Of a stretch of DNA of 42,106 nucleotides, positions 16,041-25,175 are shown piece by piece (position 1 is the first letter of the stretch; the number at the start of each line of letters is the position of its first letter). Source of the stretch: Klebsiella pneumoniae (GTDB taxonomy: Bacteria; Pseudomonadota; Gammaproteobacteria; Steroidobacterales; Steroidobacteraceae). Location of the stretch: NCBI GenBank assembly GCA_945873095.1, contig CAMCBU010000018.1, positions 1-42,106 on the forward strand. Reading direction: 5' to 3'. The notes beneath the pieces were generated by a model that had not been told where the DNA came from, did no database searches, and saw nothing but the letters and a program-made list of their open reading frames with translations. Both the position numbers and the translations under genes were made by a program.

Positions 16041-17419
16041 CGAATGATCCAAAGTCCGATTCCCTGACGGATCAGGAATTGCAGGAGCTGATAGAGCGAT
16101 CCAAAGCGCCGAACTATCGCAAAGTGCGCCGCGTTCCAGAATCGGATGGTCCCGGGACACCGACCGCGAAAGCACCGGATCCCGATCTACCGACTCTCAT
16201 CATTCCGAAAGAGCGATACACGTCCGCGGACCACATGCAGCGTGAATGGCAGCACATGTGGACCAAAGTATGGCTCCTTGGCGGACTCGAGGCCGACATT
16301 CCGGAGCCCGGCGACTACATCGCCACCGAAATCGGCCGCGAATCCATACTCTTGGTGCGACAGGTCGATGGCTCCGTACGAGCGTTTTTCAATGTTTGTC
16401 TGCATCGTGGGAATCGCTTGCGACCGAGCGGAATTTCAAGTGCAGAGACTTTCAAATGCCAGTATCACCATTGGGAATACGGCATAGACGGTCGATTCGT
16501 TCGGATCCCCGACTTGGACACTTTCCCGCAAGGTGCGCCCCCTTGCCGCGGACTGCGCGGACTACCCTGCGACACCTGGGGCGGGTTCGTCTGGTTCAGC
16601 CTCGATCCGCATGTCGAGCCTCTGCGCAGATTCCTCGATCCGATCCCGCAGCACCTCGACCCTTACCAAATGCCGAAAATGGTGCTCACTCGAGACATCA
16701 CCGTCGAGTGGTCTTGTAACTGGAAAGCGTCGGTTGACGCCTTTAACGAGAGTTATCACGTCCAGGGTATCCACCCACAACTTCTGTACTACTTGCACGA
16801 CCTCGACATCCAGATCGATTGTTACGATCGACACAATCGTTATCTGATCCCGTTCGGCACGGTCAGTCCGCGAGTGCGCAAGCCGCCGTCTATACCCGAC
16901 CCGATCAAGAGCATCATGAAAACCGCGGGTATGGATCCGGCCGATTACGATGAACCATTAGAAAACCTGCGTCGCGACGTACAGGCGCACAAACGGCGCA
17001 CGGGCGCATCGATGGGGAAAGACTATTCACGGCTGAATGACGACCAACTGACCGACGACTACCACTACCTCATCTTTCCGAATGTGACACTCAACGTGCA
17101 CGCCGACGATCTGATGCTGTTTCGTCAGCGCCCACACCCGACCGATCCCGACCGGATGTTCTACGACATCTGGACCTTCGAATTGCTGCCGGAGGGCGCG
17201 GAGCGGCCAGCGCGGCCGAAACACCAGCACTTTCAACATGGTGACAAGTCGATAGGCCTCGTTCTCGACCAGGACGCGCAGAATTTGCCCGGCGTGCAGG
17301 ACGGGATGCACTCGAGCGGCTTCGCGGGCTTGTGGATCGGCAGCCAAGAGCTGCGTATCCGTCACTTTCACAAGGTCCTCGACGACTATCTCGAGGGGCG
17401 CGCCGGCAGCGCTAAATAA
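16037..17419 (+). CDS. Rieske non-heme iron oxygenase, large subunit
   Basis: A 460-residue ring-hydroxylating-type oxygenase alpha subunit. The Rieske cluster ligands are Cys121, His123, Cys141 and His144. The mononuclear iron site is His241 and His246 in NESYHVQGIH, with Asp234 as the likely inter-site bridge and Asp413 in LDQDAQN as the third ligand. Expected activity: O2-dependent hydroxylation of an aromatic, terpenoid or other organic substrate. ATG 16037 overlaps the ThuA stop (ATGA). The N-terminal 60 residues are a charged extension. It is clearly paralogous to the oxygenase at 38492 (both share the WLL-G-ADxxEPGDY block and an RIRHFH C-terminus). No small subunit is adjacent. Confidence 0.93.
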   Translation: MTNDPKSDSLTDQELQELIERSKAPNYRKVRRVPESDGPGTPTAKAPDPDLPTLIIPKERYTSADHMQREWQHMWTKVWLLGGLEADIPEPGDYIATEIGRESILLVRQVDGSVRAFFNVCLHRGNRLRPSGISSAETFKCQYHHWEYGIDGRFVRIPDLDTFPQGAPPCRGLRGLPCDTWGGFVWFSLDPHVEPLRRFLDPIPQHLDPYQMPKMVLTRDITVEWSCNWKASVDAFNESYHVQGIHPQLLYYLHDLDIQIDCYDRHNRYLIPFGTVSPRVRKPPSIPDPIKSIMKTAGMDPADYDEPLENLRRDVQAHKRRTGASMGKDYSRLNDDQLTDDYHYLIFPNVTLNVHADDLMLFRQRPHPTDPDRMFYDIWTFELLPEGAERPARPKHQHFQHGDKSIGLVLDQDAQNLPGVQDGMHSSGFAGLWIGSQELRIRHFHKVLDDYLEGRAGSAK

Positions 17420-17447
17420 AAGTCAGTGGTGTTGGTAACCGTCACAG

Positions 17448-17476
17448 TTGATCGTTTTTTACCGCTGCCGTAGAGT
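17448..17476 (+). promoter_or_regulatory. Candidate sigma-70-type promoter of the E1/E2 operon
   Basis: TTGATC (17448-17453) and TAGAGT (17471-17476) are 17 bases apart, each matching four of six consensus bases, in the 92-bp gap before the E1alpha start. It is the only gap between 13731 and 26538 long enough to hold a promoter comfortably. Confidence 0.45.
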
Positions 17477-17511
17477 GTGGTCGTTGTAACGAGCCACGAG
17501 GAGGGCCGGCC

Positions 17512-18480
17512 TTGGTCTTCGAGCGCGATTTCCTGATCCGAGCCTATCGTCAAATGCGGACCATCCGCGATTTTGAGGAGCGATTACACCTCGAAATCCA
17601 AACCGGCGAGATTCCGGGCTTTACCCATCTGTATTCGGGGCAGGAGGCGGTCGCCGTCGGCGTTTGCGAGCGATTGACTGACCAAGACTGGATTGCCAGC
17701 ACGCATCGGGGTCACGGTCACTGCATCGCCAAAGGTTGTGACGTCACGGGCATGATGCTCGAGATCTACGGACGTGCCGACGGGCTCTGCAAGGGCAAAG
17801 GCGGCTCCATGCACATCGCCGATATGAGTAAGGGCATGCTCGGTGCCAACGCCATCGTCGGTGGCGGACCACCGATCGCTGTCGGTGCCGCGATCGCCTG
17901 CAAGGTGCAGAAAAACGGACACGTCGCCGTTGCCTTCGGCGGCGACGGCAGCGCCAATCAAGGTACGGTCTTCGAAGCGATGAATCTCGCGGTCGTGCTC
18001 AAGGCACCCGCCATTTTCGTTTTCGAGAACAACGGCTATTCGGAACACACCGGTGCGGATTACGCCGTTGGATCGAAGGATATCGCGGGTCGTGCACGCG
18101 GATTCGGCATGCCCGCCGAAGTTTGCGATGGCGGTGATTTCTTCTCCGTCTACGAGGCGATGGGACGCGCCACCCTGCGCGCCAGACGCGGTGAAGGACC
18201 GAGCACGATAGAGCCGCGTACCACCCGATTCTTTGGTCACTTCGAGGGTGATCCGATGCTGTATCGCGCCAAGGACGAGGTTGCTCGTCACCGCGCCACT
18301 CTCGATTGCCTACAGAACTTCCGCCAGCGCGTCACTGCAGAGGCTTGGTTGAGCGATGCAGATCTCGACGCGATCGACCAAGACGTCGCGAGGCAGATCG
18401 ATACGGCGGTGACGACCGCACGCAGCGCAGCTCCGCCCTCTCCTGCCGAACTCGAGACGGACGTCTACGTCTCTTACTGA
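17512..18480 (+). CDS. Acetoin/2-oxoacid dehydrogenase E1 alpha subunit
   Basis: A 322-residue thiamine-diphosphate subunit. The ThDP motif runs from GDGSANQG (Asp145) to ENN (Asn173/174). HRGHGH (66-71 region) and GKGGSMHIAD are typical of the AcoA/PDH-E1alpha family. With the beta subunit it decarboxylates a 2-oxoacid or cleaves an acyloin, then transfers the acyl group to E2 lipoate. The start is TTG at 17512, eight bases after GAGGAGGG; no ATG or GTG lies nearby in frame. Length fits acetoin dehydrogenase E1alpha better than the longer branched-chain forms. The E1beta gene follows after 25 bp. Confidence 0.92.
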   Translation: MVFERDFLIRAYRQMRTIRDFEERLHLEIQTGEIPGFTHLYSGQEAVAVGVCERLTDQDWIASTHRGHGHCIAKGCDVTGMMLEIYGRADGLCKGKGGSMHIADMSKGMLGANAIVGGGPPIAVGAAIACKVQKNGHVAVAFGGDGSANQGTVFEAMNLAVVLKAPAIFVFENNGYSEHTGADYAVGSKDIAGRARGFGMPAEVCDGGDFFSVYEAMGRATLRARRGEGPSTIEPRTTRFFGHFEGDPMLYRAKDEVARHRATLDCLQNFRQRVTAEAWLSDADLDAIDQDVARQIDTAVTTARSAAPPSPAELETDVYVSY

Positions 18481-18505
18481 ACGACGAATTCTCAAGGAAA
18501 TTCTG

Positions 18506-19519
18506 ATGCGACAATTGTCGATGCGCGATGCAATCAACGAAGCTTTGCATCTCGAAATGGAGCGTGACCCCCGAGTGATCGTGCTCGGCGAGGACGTATC
18601 CGGCGGCGCCGGAGGCACTTCCGGTCAACGCGATGCGGCCGGCGGCGTATTCGGTGTCACCAAGGGTTTGCTGCCGCGCTTTGGCGAGGAGCGCGTGATC
18701 GACACGCCAATCTCGGAATCAGCCATCGTCGGTGCGGCCAATGGCGCCGCGCTAGCCGGTCTGCGCCCGGTCGCCGAGCTGATGTTTGCCGATTTTCTCG
18801 GTGTTTGTTTCGACCAGGTGTTCAATCAGGCGGCGAAGTTTCGCTACATGTTCGGTGGCAAAACTGCTTGCCCGATCGTCATACGGACCGCCACGGGGGC
18901 CGGCATGAACATGGGGGCGCAGCACAGTCAGTCGATGTACGCCATGGTCACCGGCGTACCAGGCTTGAAAGTCGTGGTGCCATCGAACGCCTACGACGCG
19001 AAGGGTCTCATGTTGACCGCCATCCGCGATGATGACCCAGTCATTTTCTTTGAGCATAAGGCGCTCTATCCGCGTAAATCGGTTGTGCCCGAGGGCGATT
19101 ACACGATCCCGTTTGGCGAAGCGAATATCGTCCGACAAGGCGAACATCTGACTATCGTCGCCATTGGTCGTATGGTCAGCTTTGCCGAAAAAGCTTTGGA
19201 CGCGTTGGCCAAAGATGGCATCACGGCCGATCTTATCGATCCGCGCACGCTGTCACCCTTGGATGATGAAACCATCTACGAGAGCCTCGAAGGCACCGGT
19301 CGACTGATGATCATCGACGAGTCGCCGCCACGTTGCTCGGTCGCAGCGGATATTGCGGGGCTCGTCGCGAGCAATGCCTTCCATGCGCTGCGAGCGCCGG
19401 TTGTGCAACTGACGCCGCCGCACACGCCGGTCCCGTTCGCGCGAGAGCTAGAGCGTGCCTACATTCCCGGCCCGCAAGCCATCGAAGCCGCTGCTCGCCA
19501 GCTACTCAAAGCAGGTTGA
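18506..19519 (+). CDS. Acetoin/2-oxoacid dehydrogenase E1 beta subunit
   Basis: A 337-residue transketolase-like beta subunit. Recognisable blocks are MRDAINEAL, VLGEDVS, the conserved Glu in TPISESAIVG that contacts the ThDP aminopyrimidine, and FFEHKALY. The C-terminal transketolase domain carries DPRTLSPLDDETI. It assembles with the upstream E1alpha into an alpha2beta2 enzyme. The E2 start is 2 bp after its stop, so stoichiometric co-translation is likely. Confidence 0.92.
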   Translation: MRQLSMRDAINEALHLEMERDPRVIVLGEDVSGGAGGTSGQRDAAGGVFGVTKGLLPRFGEERVIDTPISESAIVGAANGAALAGLRPVAELMFADFLGVCFDQVFNQAAKFRYMFGGKTACPIVIRTATGAGMNMGAQHSQSMYAMVTGVPGLKVVVPSNAYDAKGLMLTAIRDDDPVIFFEHKALYPRKSVVPEGDYTIPFGEANIVRQGEHLTIVAIGRMVSFAEKALDALAKDGITADLIDPRTLSPLDDETIYESLEGTGRLMIIDESPPRCSVAADIAGLVASNAFHALRAPVVQLTPPHTPVPFARELERAYIPGPQAIEAAARQLLKAG

Positions 19520-19521
19520 GT

Positions 19522-20721
19522 ATGAGCAAGCGGATACAAGCCATCACGATGCCCAAATGGGGTATCGAAATGCAGGAGGGGACGCTCAACACGTGGCATG
19601 TCGCCGTCGGTAGTCGGTTGAAAAAAGGCGACCCACTGCTCGATGTGGAGACCGAGAAGATCGTCAACTCGGTCGAGTCTCCGACCGAGGGTGTGTTGCG
19701 TCGGATTTTGGTTGAGGCCGGTGATACACGACCCGTGGGTGCGCTGCTCGGGGTGTTCGCCGATGACGAAGTGAGCGATGTCGAAATCGCTGTCTTTATC
19801 GCCAACTTCAAAGCGGCGGATGCATCGTTCGAGTCGGCAGACGAAGCGTCGGTCGTGGCACCCGCGGTGGCACCTGCTGTGGCACCCGCTGCTGGCGATG
19901 ACTTGCGAGTCAGTCCGATCGCCAAACGTGTGGCGGAGGCGCTCGGAATCGATCTCGGGCGTGTGCAGGGCACAGGTCGGAACGGGCGTATTTCCAAAGA
20001 CGATGTCGAGGCCTACGCCCGCGAGAACGGCCTGCTGACAGACAACAGCGCTGCGCCCGTTCGCGAAGAGATGACCTCGATGCGACTGACGATCGCGCGA
20101 CGCTTGCTCGAGTCGAAACAGTCGATACCGCATTATCGGGTTGGTATCGAAGTGGATGCGACAGCGATGGAGCATCTGCGTGCTGAGTTCGCCAAATCAG
20201 ACACGAAGGTGTCGCTCAACGATATTTTGCTGCGCGGCACGGCGCTAGCCCTCAAACAAAACGAGCGCTTGAACAGCCACTTTATCGACAAGGCGCTTCT
20301 CAAGTTTCCATCGGTGGATCTATGTATCGCAGTAGCGACTCCCGGCGGGCTGATGACACCGATACTGCGAGCAGTCGACACGAAGACCATCGCCACCATC
20401 GCCACTGAGTCACGCGCGCTGGCTGCCAAGGCTCGCGATGGCAAGCTCGCTAAAGACGACATTGAGGGCGGCACCTTCACGGTATCGAATCTCGGCATGT
20501 TTGGTATCGACTATTTCGATGCCATCATCAATCCGCCGCAGGTCGCCATATTGGCTGTCGGCGCTGCGAAGCCGCGCGCCATCGTGCGTGATGGAAAGCT
20601 GATCGCCGCTAGCACGATTCAACTGCAGTTATCGTGCGATCACCGTGTCATCGATGGCGCAGTCGGCGCTAAGTTTCTCGCTGATCTCAGTCATCTACTC
20701 GAGGGCGGCGACTTCAGCTAG
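19522..20721 (+). CDS. Dihydrolipoamide acyltransferase E2
   Basis: A 399-residue E2. An N-terminal lipoyl domain has Lys46 in VETEKIV as the lipoylation site; an Ala/Pro linker follows (about 112-124); the E3-binding domain starts at VSPIAKRVA with GTGRNGRIS; the catalytic acyltransferase domain ends with SCDHRVIDG (His374, Asp378). It passes the acyl group from E1 to CoA. The true start is ATG 19522; the frame is open further left only across E1beta. No E3 gene (dihydrolipoamide dehydrogenase) is present, so a shared cellular E3 must serve the complex. Confidence 0.93.
   Translation: MSKRIQAITMPKWGIEMQEGTLNTWHVAVGSRLKKGDPLLDVETEKIVNSVESPTEGVLRRILVEAGDTRPVGALLGVFADDEVSDVEIAVFIANFKAADASFESADEASVVAPAVAPAVAPAAGDDLRVSPIAKRVAEALGIDLGRVQGTGRNGRISKDDVEAYARENGLLTDNSAAPVREEMTSMRLTIARRLLESKQSIPHYRVGIEVDATAMEHLRAEFAKSDTKVSLNDILLRGTALALKQNERLNSHFIDKALLKFPSVDLCIAVATPGGLMTPILRAVDTKTIATIATESRALAAKARDGKLAKDDIEGGTFTVSNLGMFGIDYFDAIINPPQVAILAVGAAKPRAIVRDGKLIAASTIQLQLSCDHRVIDGAVGAKFLADLSHLLEGGDFS
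19855..19890 (+). repeat. Three 12-bp tandem repeats in the E2 linker
   Basis: GTGGCACCYGCN occurs three times in a row, coding for (VAPA)3. It forms the flexible Ala/Pro linker between the lipoyl and E3-binding domains. Copy number may vary between strains by slippage. Confidence 0.8.
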
Positions 20722-20740
20722 GCAGTACGAGGGGGGACAT

Positions 20741-22621
20741 ATGCAGAGCGAATTTTTGGCGACGCAAACAGCCTTAAGAGCGGTCATCGCGGTTGCCTCG
20801 ACCATGGGCTTGGCCATGATCGGTCATGCTGAAACGCCCGCGCATCCGGGTAAAGCGCCCTACGAACAGCACTGCGCCACTTGCCACGAAGGCGGCGTCG
20901 CCAAAGCCCCGCATAAAATGTTTTTGGAAATGATGGCGCCCGACTCGGTCGTGCATGTGATGGAGAAAGGCATCATGCAGGCGCAGTCCGCGCCACTCGA
21001 TGCGGCAGCGAAGCGCGCGGTAGCCGAATATCTCACCGGGCAGTCCCTCGAGTCGTTCAAACGGGCCGCCGCAGCACCCATGTGTACGGGCGAGGCGGCC
21101 AACTTCGATTTGAGAAAACCGCCAGCCAAGGCGGGATGGGGTGTAAGCAGACAGAATCAACGCTTCATACCAGCCGACGTCGCGGGTCTCTCCGCAGCCT
21201 CGCTAGGCAAGCTGGAGCTCAAATGGGCATTCGCCTTTCCGAACGCCCAACGAGCACGATCGCAACCGACGATCGCCATGGGCGCCGTTTACGTCGGAAG
21301 CCAAGACGGCACGGTCTACTCGCTCGATAAGCGATCGGGCTGCATCCGCTGGACATTTCGTGCAAGCGCAGAAGTTAGAACGCCCGTCGTCATCGACGGC
21401 TGGGATGCATCGACTCCGCCACAACGGCCACTCGCCTACTTCGCGGATTTGATCGCACGAGTGTATGCAGTCGATGCGCGCACCGGCGAGCTCGTCTGGG
21501 TGACCAAAGCAGACGATCACCCGAACGCGACGGTCACCGGTGCCCCCGTCTTGTTGAAAAACAAACTCTATGTCCCGGTTTCCTCACTCGAAGTCACCTC
21601 AGCCGCAGATCCGAAGTATCCGTGCTGCACCTTCCGAGGGGCCGTCATGGCGGTCGAGGCAGCGACGGGTGTCACGCTGTGGAAAACCCACACCATCGAT
21701 GAACAACCGAAAGAAGTCGGACGCACGAGCGTTGGCACCGCGATTTTGGCTCCCTCGGGTGCGCCTGTTTGGAACAGCCCCTCGATCGACGAAACTCGCG
21801 GCATCCTCTACGTCGGGACCGGTGAGAATTACTCCTCCCCATCGAATGATCGAAGCGATGCCTTGCTCGCCTTCGATATGCAGTCGGGAAAATTGCTCTG
21901 GCACCGACAAAAAACGCGCGGCGATGCTTGGAACGTCGCCTGCATGATGGCGAATAACCCGAACTGCCCGGTCGAGAACGGCCCGGATGTCGACTTCGGC
22001 GCAGCGACCATCGTCGCGCGTGATCGCAACGGACGCGATTTGCTGTTGGCGGGTCAAAAGTCGGGCGATGTTTATGCACTGGATCCGGCTCAGCGCGGGC
22101 AACCGGTTTGGCAGCAGAAAGTTGGTCGCGGTGGCATTCAAGGTGGCGTGCATTTCGGCATGGCACTCGATGGTCAAACACTGTTCGTGCCGATCTCGGA
22201 TATGAGCAGCCCGGAGGCCGAGACACACCTGCATGCCGTGCCCTCGAAGGCCGGTCTGTATGCCGTCGATATCGCCAGCGGCAAGCTGTTGTGGGCGACA
22301 CCGGCGAACAACGTCTGTAACGGCCGAAAATTTTGCGAGCCCGGCATCTCGGCGGCCATTACCGCGATTCCAGGTGCGGTCCTTGCCGGTCATATGGACG
22401 GACGCTTGCGGGCGTACGACAGCACGACCGGTCGCGTGATTTGGGAGTTCGACTCGACCCAGTCTTTCAAGACCGTCGGCGGCTCGACCGCCACGGGCGG
22501 ATCGTTCGGCGGTGGAGCCGGCCCAATAGCCCAGGATGGAATGCTGTTTGCGGCTTCCGGATACGGCGTCTATTTCCACATGCCGGGTAATGTTTTGCTC
22601 GCCTTCGGTCCTGCCGAATAG
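20741..22621 (+). CDS. Periplasmic cytochrome c-PQQ dehydrogenase (PVA-dehydrogenase type)
   Basis: A 626-residue exported oxidoreductase. A signal peptide (residues 1-30, cut after GHA) leads into a short cytochrome c domain with CATCH (Cys45, Cys48, His49), then a PQQ-type eight-bladed propeller with repeats such as GSQDGTVYSLD, GELVWVTK and GKLLWHRQ. Vicinal cysteines C295-C296 in YPCCTFRG match the disulfide that stacks on PQQ in quinoprotein alcohol dehydrogenases. N-terminal heme order is that of polyvinyl-alcohol dehydrogenase, so it probably oxidises secondary alcohols and passes electrons to a respiratory cytochrome. PVA itself need not be the substrate. GGGGGGA precedes ATG 20741. 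It follows E2 by 19 bp and belongs to the same operon. Confidence 0.88.
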   Translation: MQSEFLATQTALRAVIAVASTMGLAMIGHAETPAHPGKAPYEQHCATCHEGGVAKAPHKMFLEMMAPDSVVHVMEKGIMQAQSAPLDAAAKRAVAEYLTGQSLESFKRAAAAPMCTGEAANFDLRKPPAKAGWGVSRQNQRFIPADVAGLSAASLGKLELKWAFAFPNAQRARSQPTIAMGAVYVGSQDGTVYSLDKRSGCIRWTFRASAEVRTPVVIDGWDASTPPQRPLAYFADLIARVYAVDARTGELVWVTKADDHPNATVTGAPVLLKNKLYVPVSSLEVTSAADPKYPCCTFRGAVMAVEAATGVTLWKTHTIDEQPKEVGRTSVGTAILAPSGAPVWNSPSIDETRGILYVGTGENYSSPSNDRSDALLAFDMQSGKLLWHRQKTRGDAWNVACMMANNPNCPVENGPDVDFGAATIVARDRNGRDLLLAGQKSGDVYALDPAQRGQPVWQQKVGRGGIQGGVHFGMALDGQTLFVPISDMSSPEAETHLHAVPSKAGLYAVDIASGKLLWATPANNVCNGRKFCEPGISAAITAIPGAVLAGHMDGRLRAYDSTTGRVIWEFDSTQSFKTVGGSTATGGSFGGGAGPIAQDGMLFAASGYGVYFHMPGNVLLAFGPAE

Positions 22622-22632
22622 GAAGTGCGCAG

Positions 22633-24297
22633 ATGTCCATGTCTGAAGACCTCTCGTCCCTGCGAATCCATGTCACCACCATGGGTGACTTGCTGCTGAC
22701 CGCCGCTGATCGTAATCCGGACAAGTTGGCCCTCGTGTTTCCGGAGGTCCAGTACACCTATGCGCAGTTGGCGAGCCGGTCGATTCGGCTCGCACGTAGC
22801 TTGCAGGCTCTCGGGGTCCAACGCCGAGACCACGTCGGCATCCTCATGCACACCTGTGCTGAATTCGTCGAACTGTACTTTGCGATCGCCCTGTGCGGCG
22901 CGGTGATCGTACCGATCAATGCGCGCTACAAGTCGGCTGAAATCGGTTACGTCATCGAGAACGCGGATCTGGTGACGCTGATCACGACGGATGCGGTTGC
23001 CGATCAAGTGAACTTCGTGGAGCGTCTCGAAGGTGCTCTGCCCGATATCGGCACACAGGGCGATGCATTGCGAGTCCAGTTGGCTGCAGCTCCGAAGTTG
23101 CGCAATCTGGTGCTGCTCGGAGGTAGCGATCGCGCTGGCTTCGTCAACCAAGCGACCTTCTGGAAGCTCGCCGACTCGATCGACGAAGTCGAAGTGCACA
23201 AGACTCGGCTCCAAACTCGCGTACGCGATGTTGCGCTGATGCTTTATACCTCGGGTACCACGGCCAATCCGAAGGGCTGTCTTATCACGCACGAAGCGCA
23301 GGTACGTAATTCGATCGCGTTGGGCCGGCACCGCTATCGACTGACCGCCAACGACTCGCTCTGGTCACCGCTACCGATGTTTCATATCGCCGCAGTGCTG
23401 CCGATGCTCGCGATTTTCGATGTGGGCGGAACCTACATCACGATGGGCTACTTCGATGCTGGTCTCGCTTTGCGAATGCTGGAGGAATACAAGGTCACCG
23501 CGACGTACCCTAGTTTCGTAACCATCATGCAAGGACTCATCTATCACGAGGATTTTGCGACGCGAGATTTGTCCAGCATCAAACTGATGAATTCCAACTT
23601 TGCCGTACAACCACCTGGAGTCGCGCAGCCGATCATGGCGGCGATGCCCAATGCACTGCAGGTGGGCAGCTTCGGCATGACTGAGGCCTCGGGCACGGTC
23701 ACCACCGGCTCGCCCAGTGAACCCGAACAACAAAGAATTACACGCCTCGGCAGACCGCTCCCCGGGCTGGAGATCCGTATCGTCGATCCGGATACCGGTG
23801 TCGATAAATCCGTCGGAGAACGCGGTGAAGTCCTGGTGCGCGGCTACAGCCTATTCGAGGGTTATTACCGCGATGCCGAAAAAACCGCGAGCGCGCTCGA
23901 TCGCGATGGATGGTTTCACACCGGGGACATCGGCGCTCTCGATGTTGCGGGCACGATCATGTTCTACGGTCGATTCAAGGACATGCTGAAAGTCGGTGGC
24001 GAAAACGTCGCAGCGGCCGAAATCGAATCGCATCTACAGAAGCATCCGGCGGTCAAATTGGCGCAGGTCGTCGGCATTCCCGATGCGAAATATGCGGAAG
24101 TCGCTGCCGCTTTCGTCGAATTGAAACCAGACTGCTCGGCGAGCCCGGACGAACTGGTGGAGTTTTGTCGCAAGGATATCGCGAGCTTCAAGGTGCCGAG
24201 ACAAATCCGTTTTGTCACCGAATGGCCGATGTCCTCGAGCAAGATCCAGAAATTCAAGTTACGTACCGCGCTCGTCAGCGAGCTTGGTCTGGACTGA
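22633..24297 (+). CDS. Acyl-CoA synthetase (AMP-forming)
   Basis: A 554-residue fatty-acyl/aryl-CoA ligase of the ANL family: P-loop LYTSGTTANPKG, FGMTEASG, WFHTGDIG, then GRFKDMLKVGGENV and the C-terminal SSSKIQKFKL with the adenylation lysine. It turns a carboxylic acid to its CoA thioester. Its start is 11 bp after the PQQ dehydrogenase, so an acid formed by oxidation could be activated by its product. It is not a close copy of the synthetase at 1388. Confidence 0.93.
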   Translation: MSMSEDLSSLRIHVTTMGDLLLTAADRNPDKLALVFPEVQYTYAQLASRSIRLARSLQALGVQRRDHVGILMHTCAEFVELYFAIALCGAVIVPINARYKSAEIGYVIENADLVTLITTDAVADQVNFVERLEGALPDIGTQGDALRVQLAAAPKLRNLVLLGGSDRAGFVNQATFWKLADSIDEVEVHKTRLQTRVRDVALMLYTSGTTANPKGCLITHEAQVRNSIALGRHRYRLTANDSLWSPLPMFHIAAVLPMLAIFDVGGTYITMGYFDAGLALRMLEEYKVTATYPSFVTIMQGLIYHEDFATRDLSSIKLMNSNFAVQPPGVAQPIMAAMPNALQVGSFGMTEASGTVTTGSPSEPEQQRITRLGRPLPGLEIRIVDPDTGVDKSVGERGEVLVRGYSLFEGYYRDAEKTASALDRDGWFHTGDIGALDVAGTIMFYGRFKDMLKVGGENVAAAEIESHLQKHPAVKLAQVVGIPDAKYAEVAAAFVELKPDCSASPDELVEFCRKDIASFKVPRQIRFVTEWPMSSSKIQKFKLRTALVSELGLD

Positions 24298-24331
24298 CCC
24301 CTCTTCCCCTTTCGATACAGGAGAACTGCGC

Positions 24332-24631
24332 ATGATCACGTTTTTTGCCTTGCTCGAAGTCACAGCTGGAAAGGAAGGCGAATTCGAAGCCCTGCAGCGA
24401 GAGTTGTCGGAACTCACCCACCAACACGAGCCTGACACGCTGGTATACGACGTCATCAAGCACCAAGAAAAACCGGGAATTTACGCGGTCTACGCTCGCT
24501 TCAAAGATCGGGTCGCATTCGAGTATCACCAGAAAACCGAGTTCCACGATCGACTGGTGCCGCCCATCTTCGCGTGCCTCAAAAATGGCGCAGATAGCAT
24601 GACGCTCGACTTCTATTCCCATGTCGGCTGA
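24332..24631 (+). CDS. ABM-family monooxygenase-like protein
   Basis: A 99-residue antibiotic-biosynthesis-monooxygenase (ABM) dimeric alpha/beta barrel: FFALLEVTAGKEGEFE, then HEPDTLVYDVIKH and FHDRLVPP. Relatives include quinol monooxygenases that need no cofactor and proteins with no known enzyme activity. CAGGAG precedes ATG 24332. The 3' end overlaps the next gene by 11 bp. A second ABM protein is at 26539. Confidence 0.85.
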   Translation: MITFFALLEVTAGKEGEFEALQRELSELTHQHEPDTLVYDVIKHQEKPGIYAVYARFKDRVAFEYHQKTEFHDRLVPPIFACLKNGADSMTLDFYSHVG

Positions 24632-25175
24632 GACGCCGACGGCGGTCACCGCTTTCGGTCCGGTCATGCAGCTGGGTTTCGTCGTGCCGGATATCCCGGC
24701 ATCAGTGCATTACTGGAACTCGATCGGCGTCGGCCCTTTCTTCCTGATGGAACACATCAGCTTCGCGGAGTGTCGCTATCGCGGACAACCAACCGAAATC
24801 GACATGTCGGTTGCGGTTGCCCAGTGGGGTGCTGTCCAAGTCGAGTTGATACAGCAACACGACGCCACTCCCAGCATCTACAACACCACCGACTGCTCCT
24901 CGCGTGGCGGGCTCCAGCACTTCGGTGTGATGACCACGTCGGTCGCCGACGATCTGCGCCATCTTGAGTCGCGCGGTGTTCATGCCGTGCAGTCAGGCAG
25001 CACCGGTAACGGTATTCGCTTTGCCTACGTCGATACCGACACGCGACCAGGCGCCTACCCTGGCTGCATGATCGAGTTGATCGAAAGCGGAGCTGCGATC
25101 GATGGCTTCTTCGAGATCGTTCGCAAGGCCGCCATCAACTGGGACGGCAGCAAGCCGCTACGCAAGATCGGGTGA
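24621..25175 (+). CDS. VOC (glyoxalase-fold) protein
   Basis: A 184-residue vicinal-oxygen-chelate protein with the betaalphabetabetabeta repeats: QLGFVVPDIPASVHYW, VQVELIQQ, LQHFGVMTTSV and MIELIES. The candidate metal ligands are His (LQHFG) and Glu (VELI, MIELIE). Members of this glyoxalase_4-like branch can be epimerases, lyases or dioxygenases. It lies between an ABM gene (11-bp overlap) and a close paralogue (TGATG overlap), suggesting the two VOC proteins act as a pair or heterodimer. Confidence 0.85.
   Translation: MSAETPTAVTAFGPVMQLGFVVPDIPASVHYWNSIGVGPFFLMEHISFAECRYRGQPTEIDMSVAVAQWGAVQVELIQQHDATPSIYNTTDCSSRGGLQHFGVMTTSVADDLRHLESRGVHAVQSGSTGNGIRFAYVDTDTRPGAYPGCMIELIESGAAIDGFFEIVRKAAINWDGSKPLRKIG

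Noticed and set aside
21599-22579. 326-codon open frame on the minus strand inside the PQQ dehydrogenase
   Set aside because: Antisense to propeller repeats; no motif.
20741-22621. Assigning the cluster to polyvinyl alcohol degradation
   Set aside because: The dehydrogenase has that domain order, but no oxidised-PVA hydrolase or beta-diketone hydrolase is present, and the same architecture is found in other quinoproteins.
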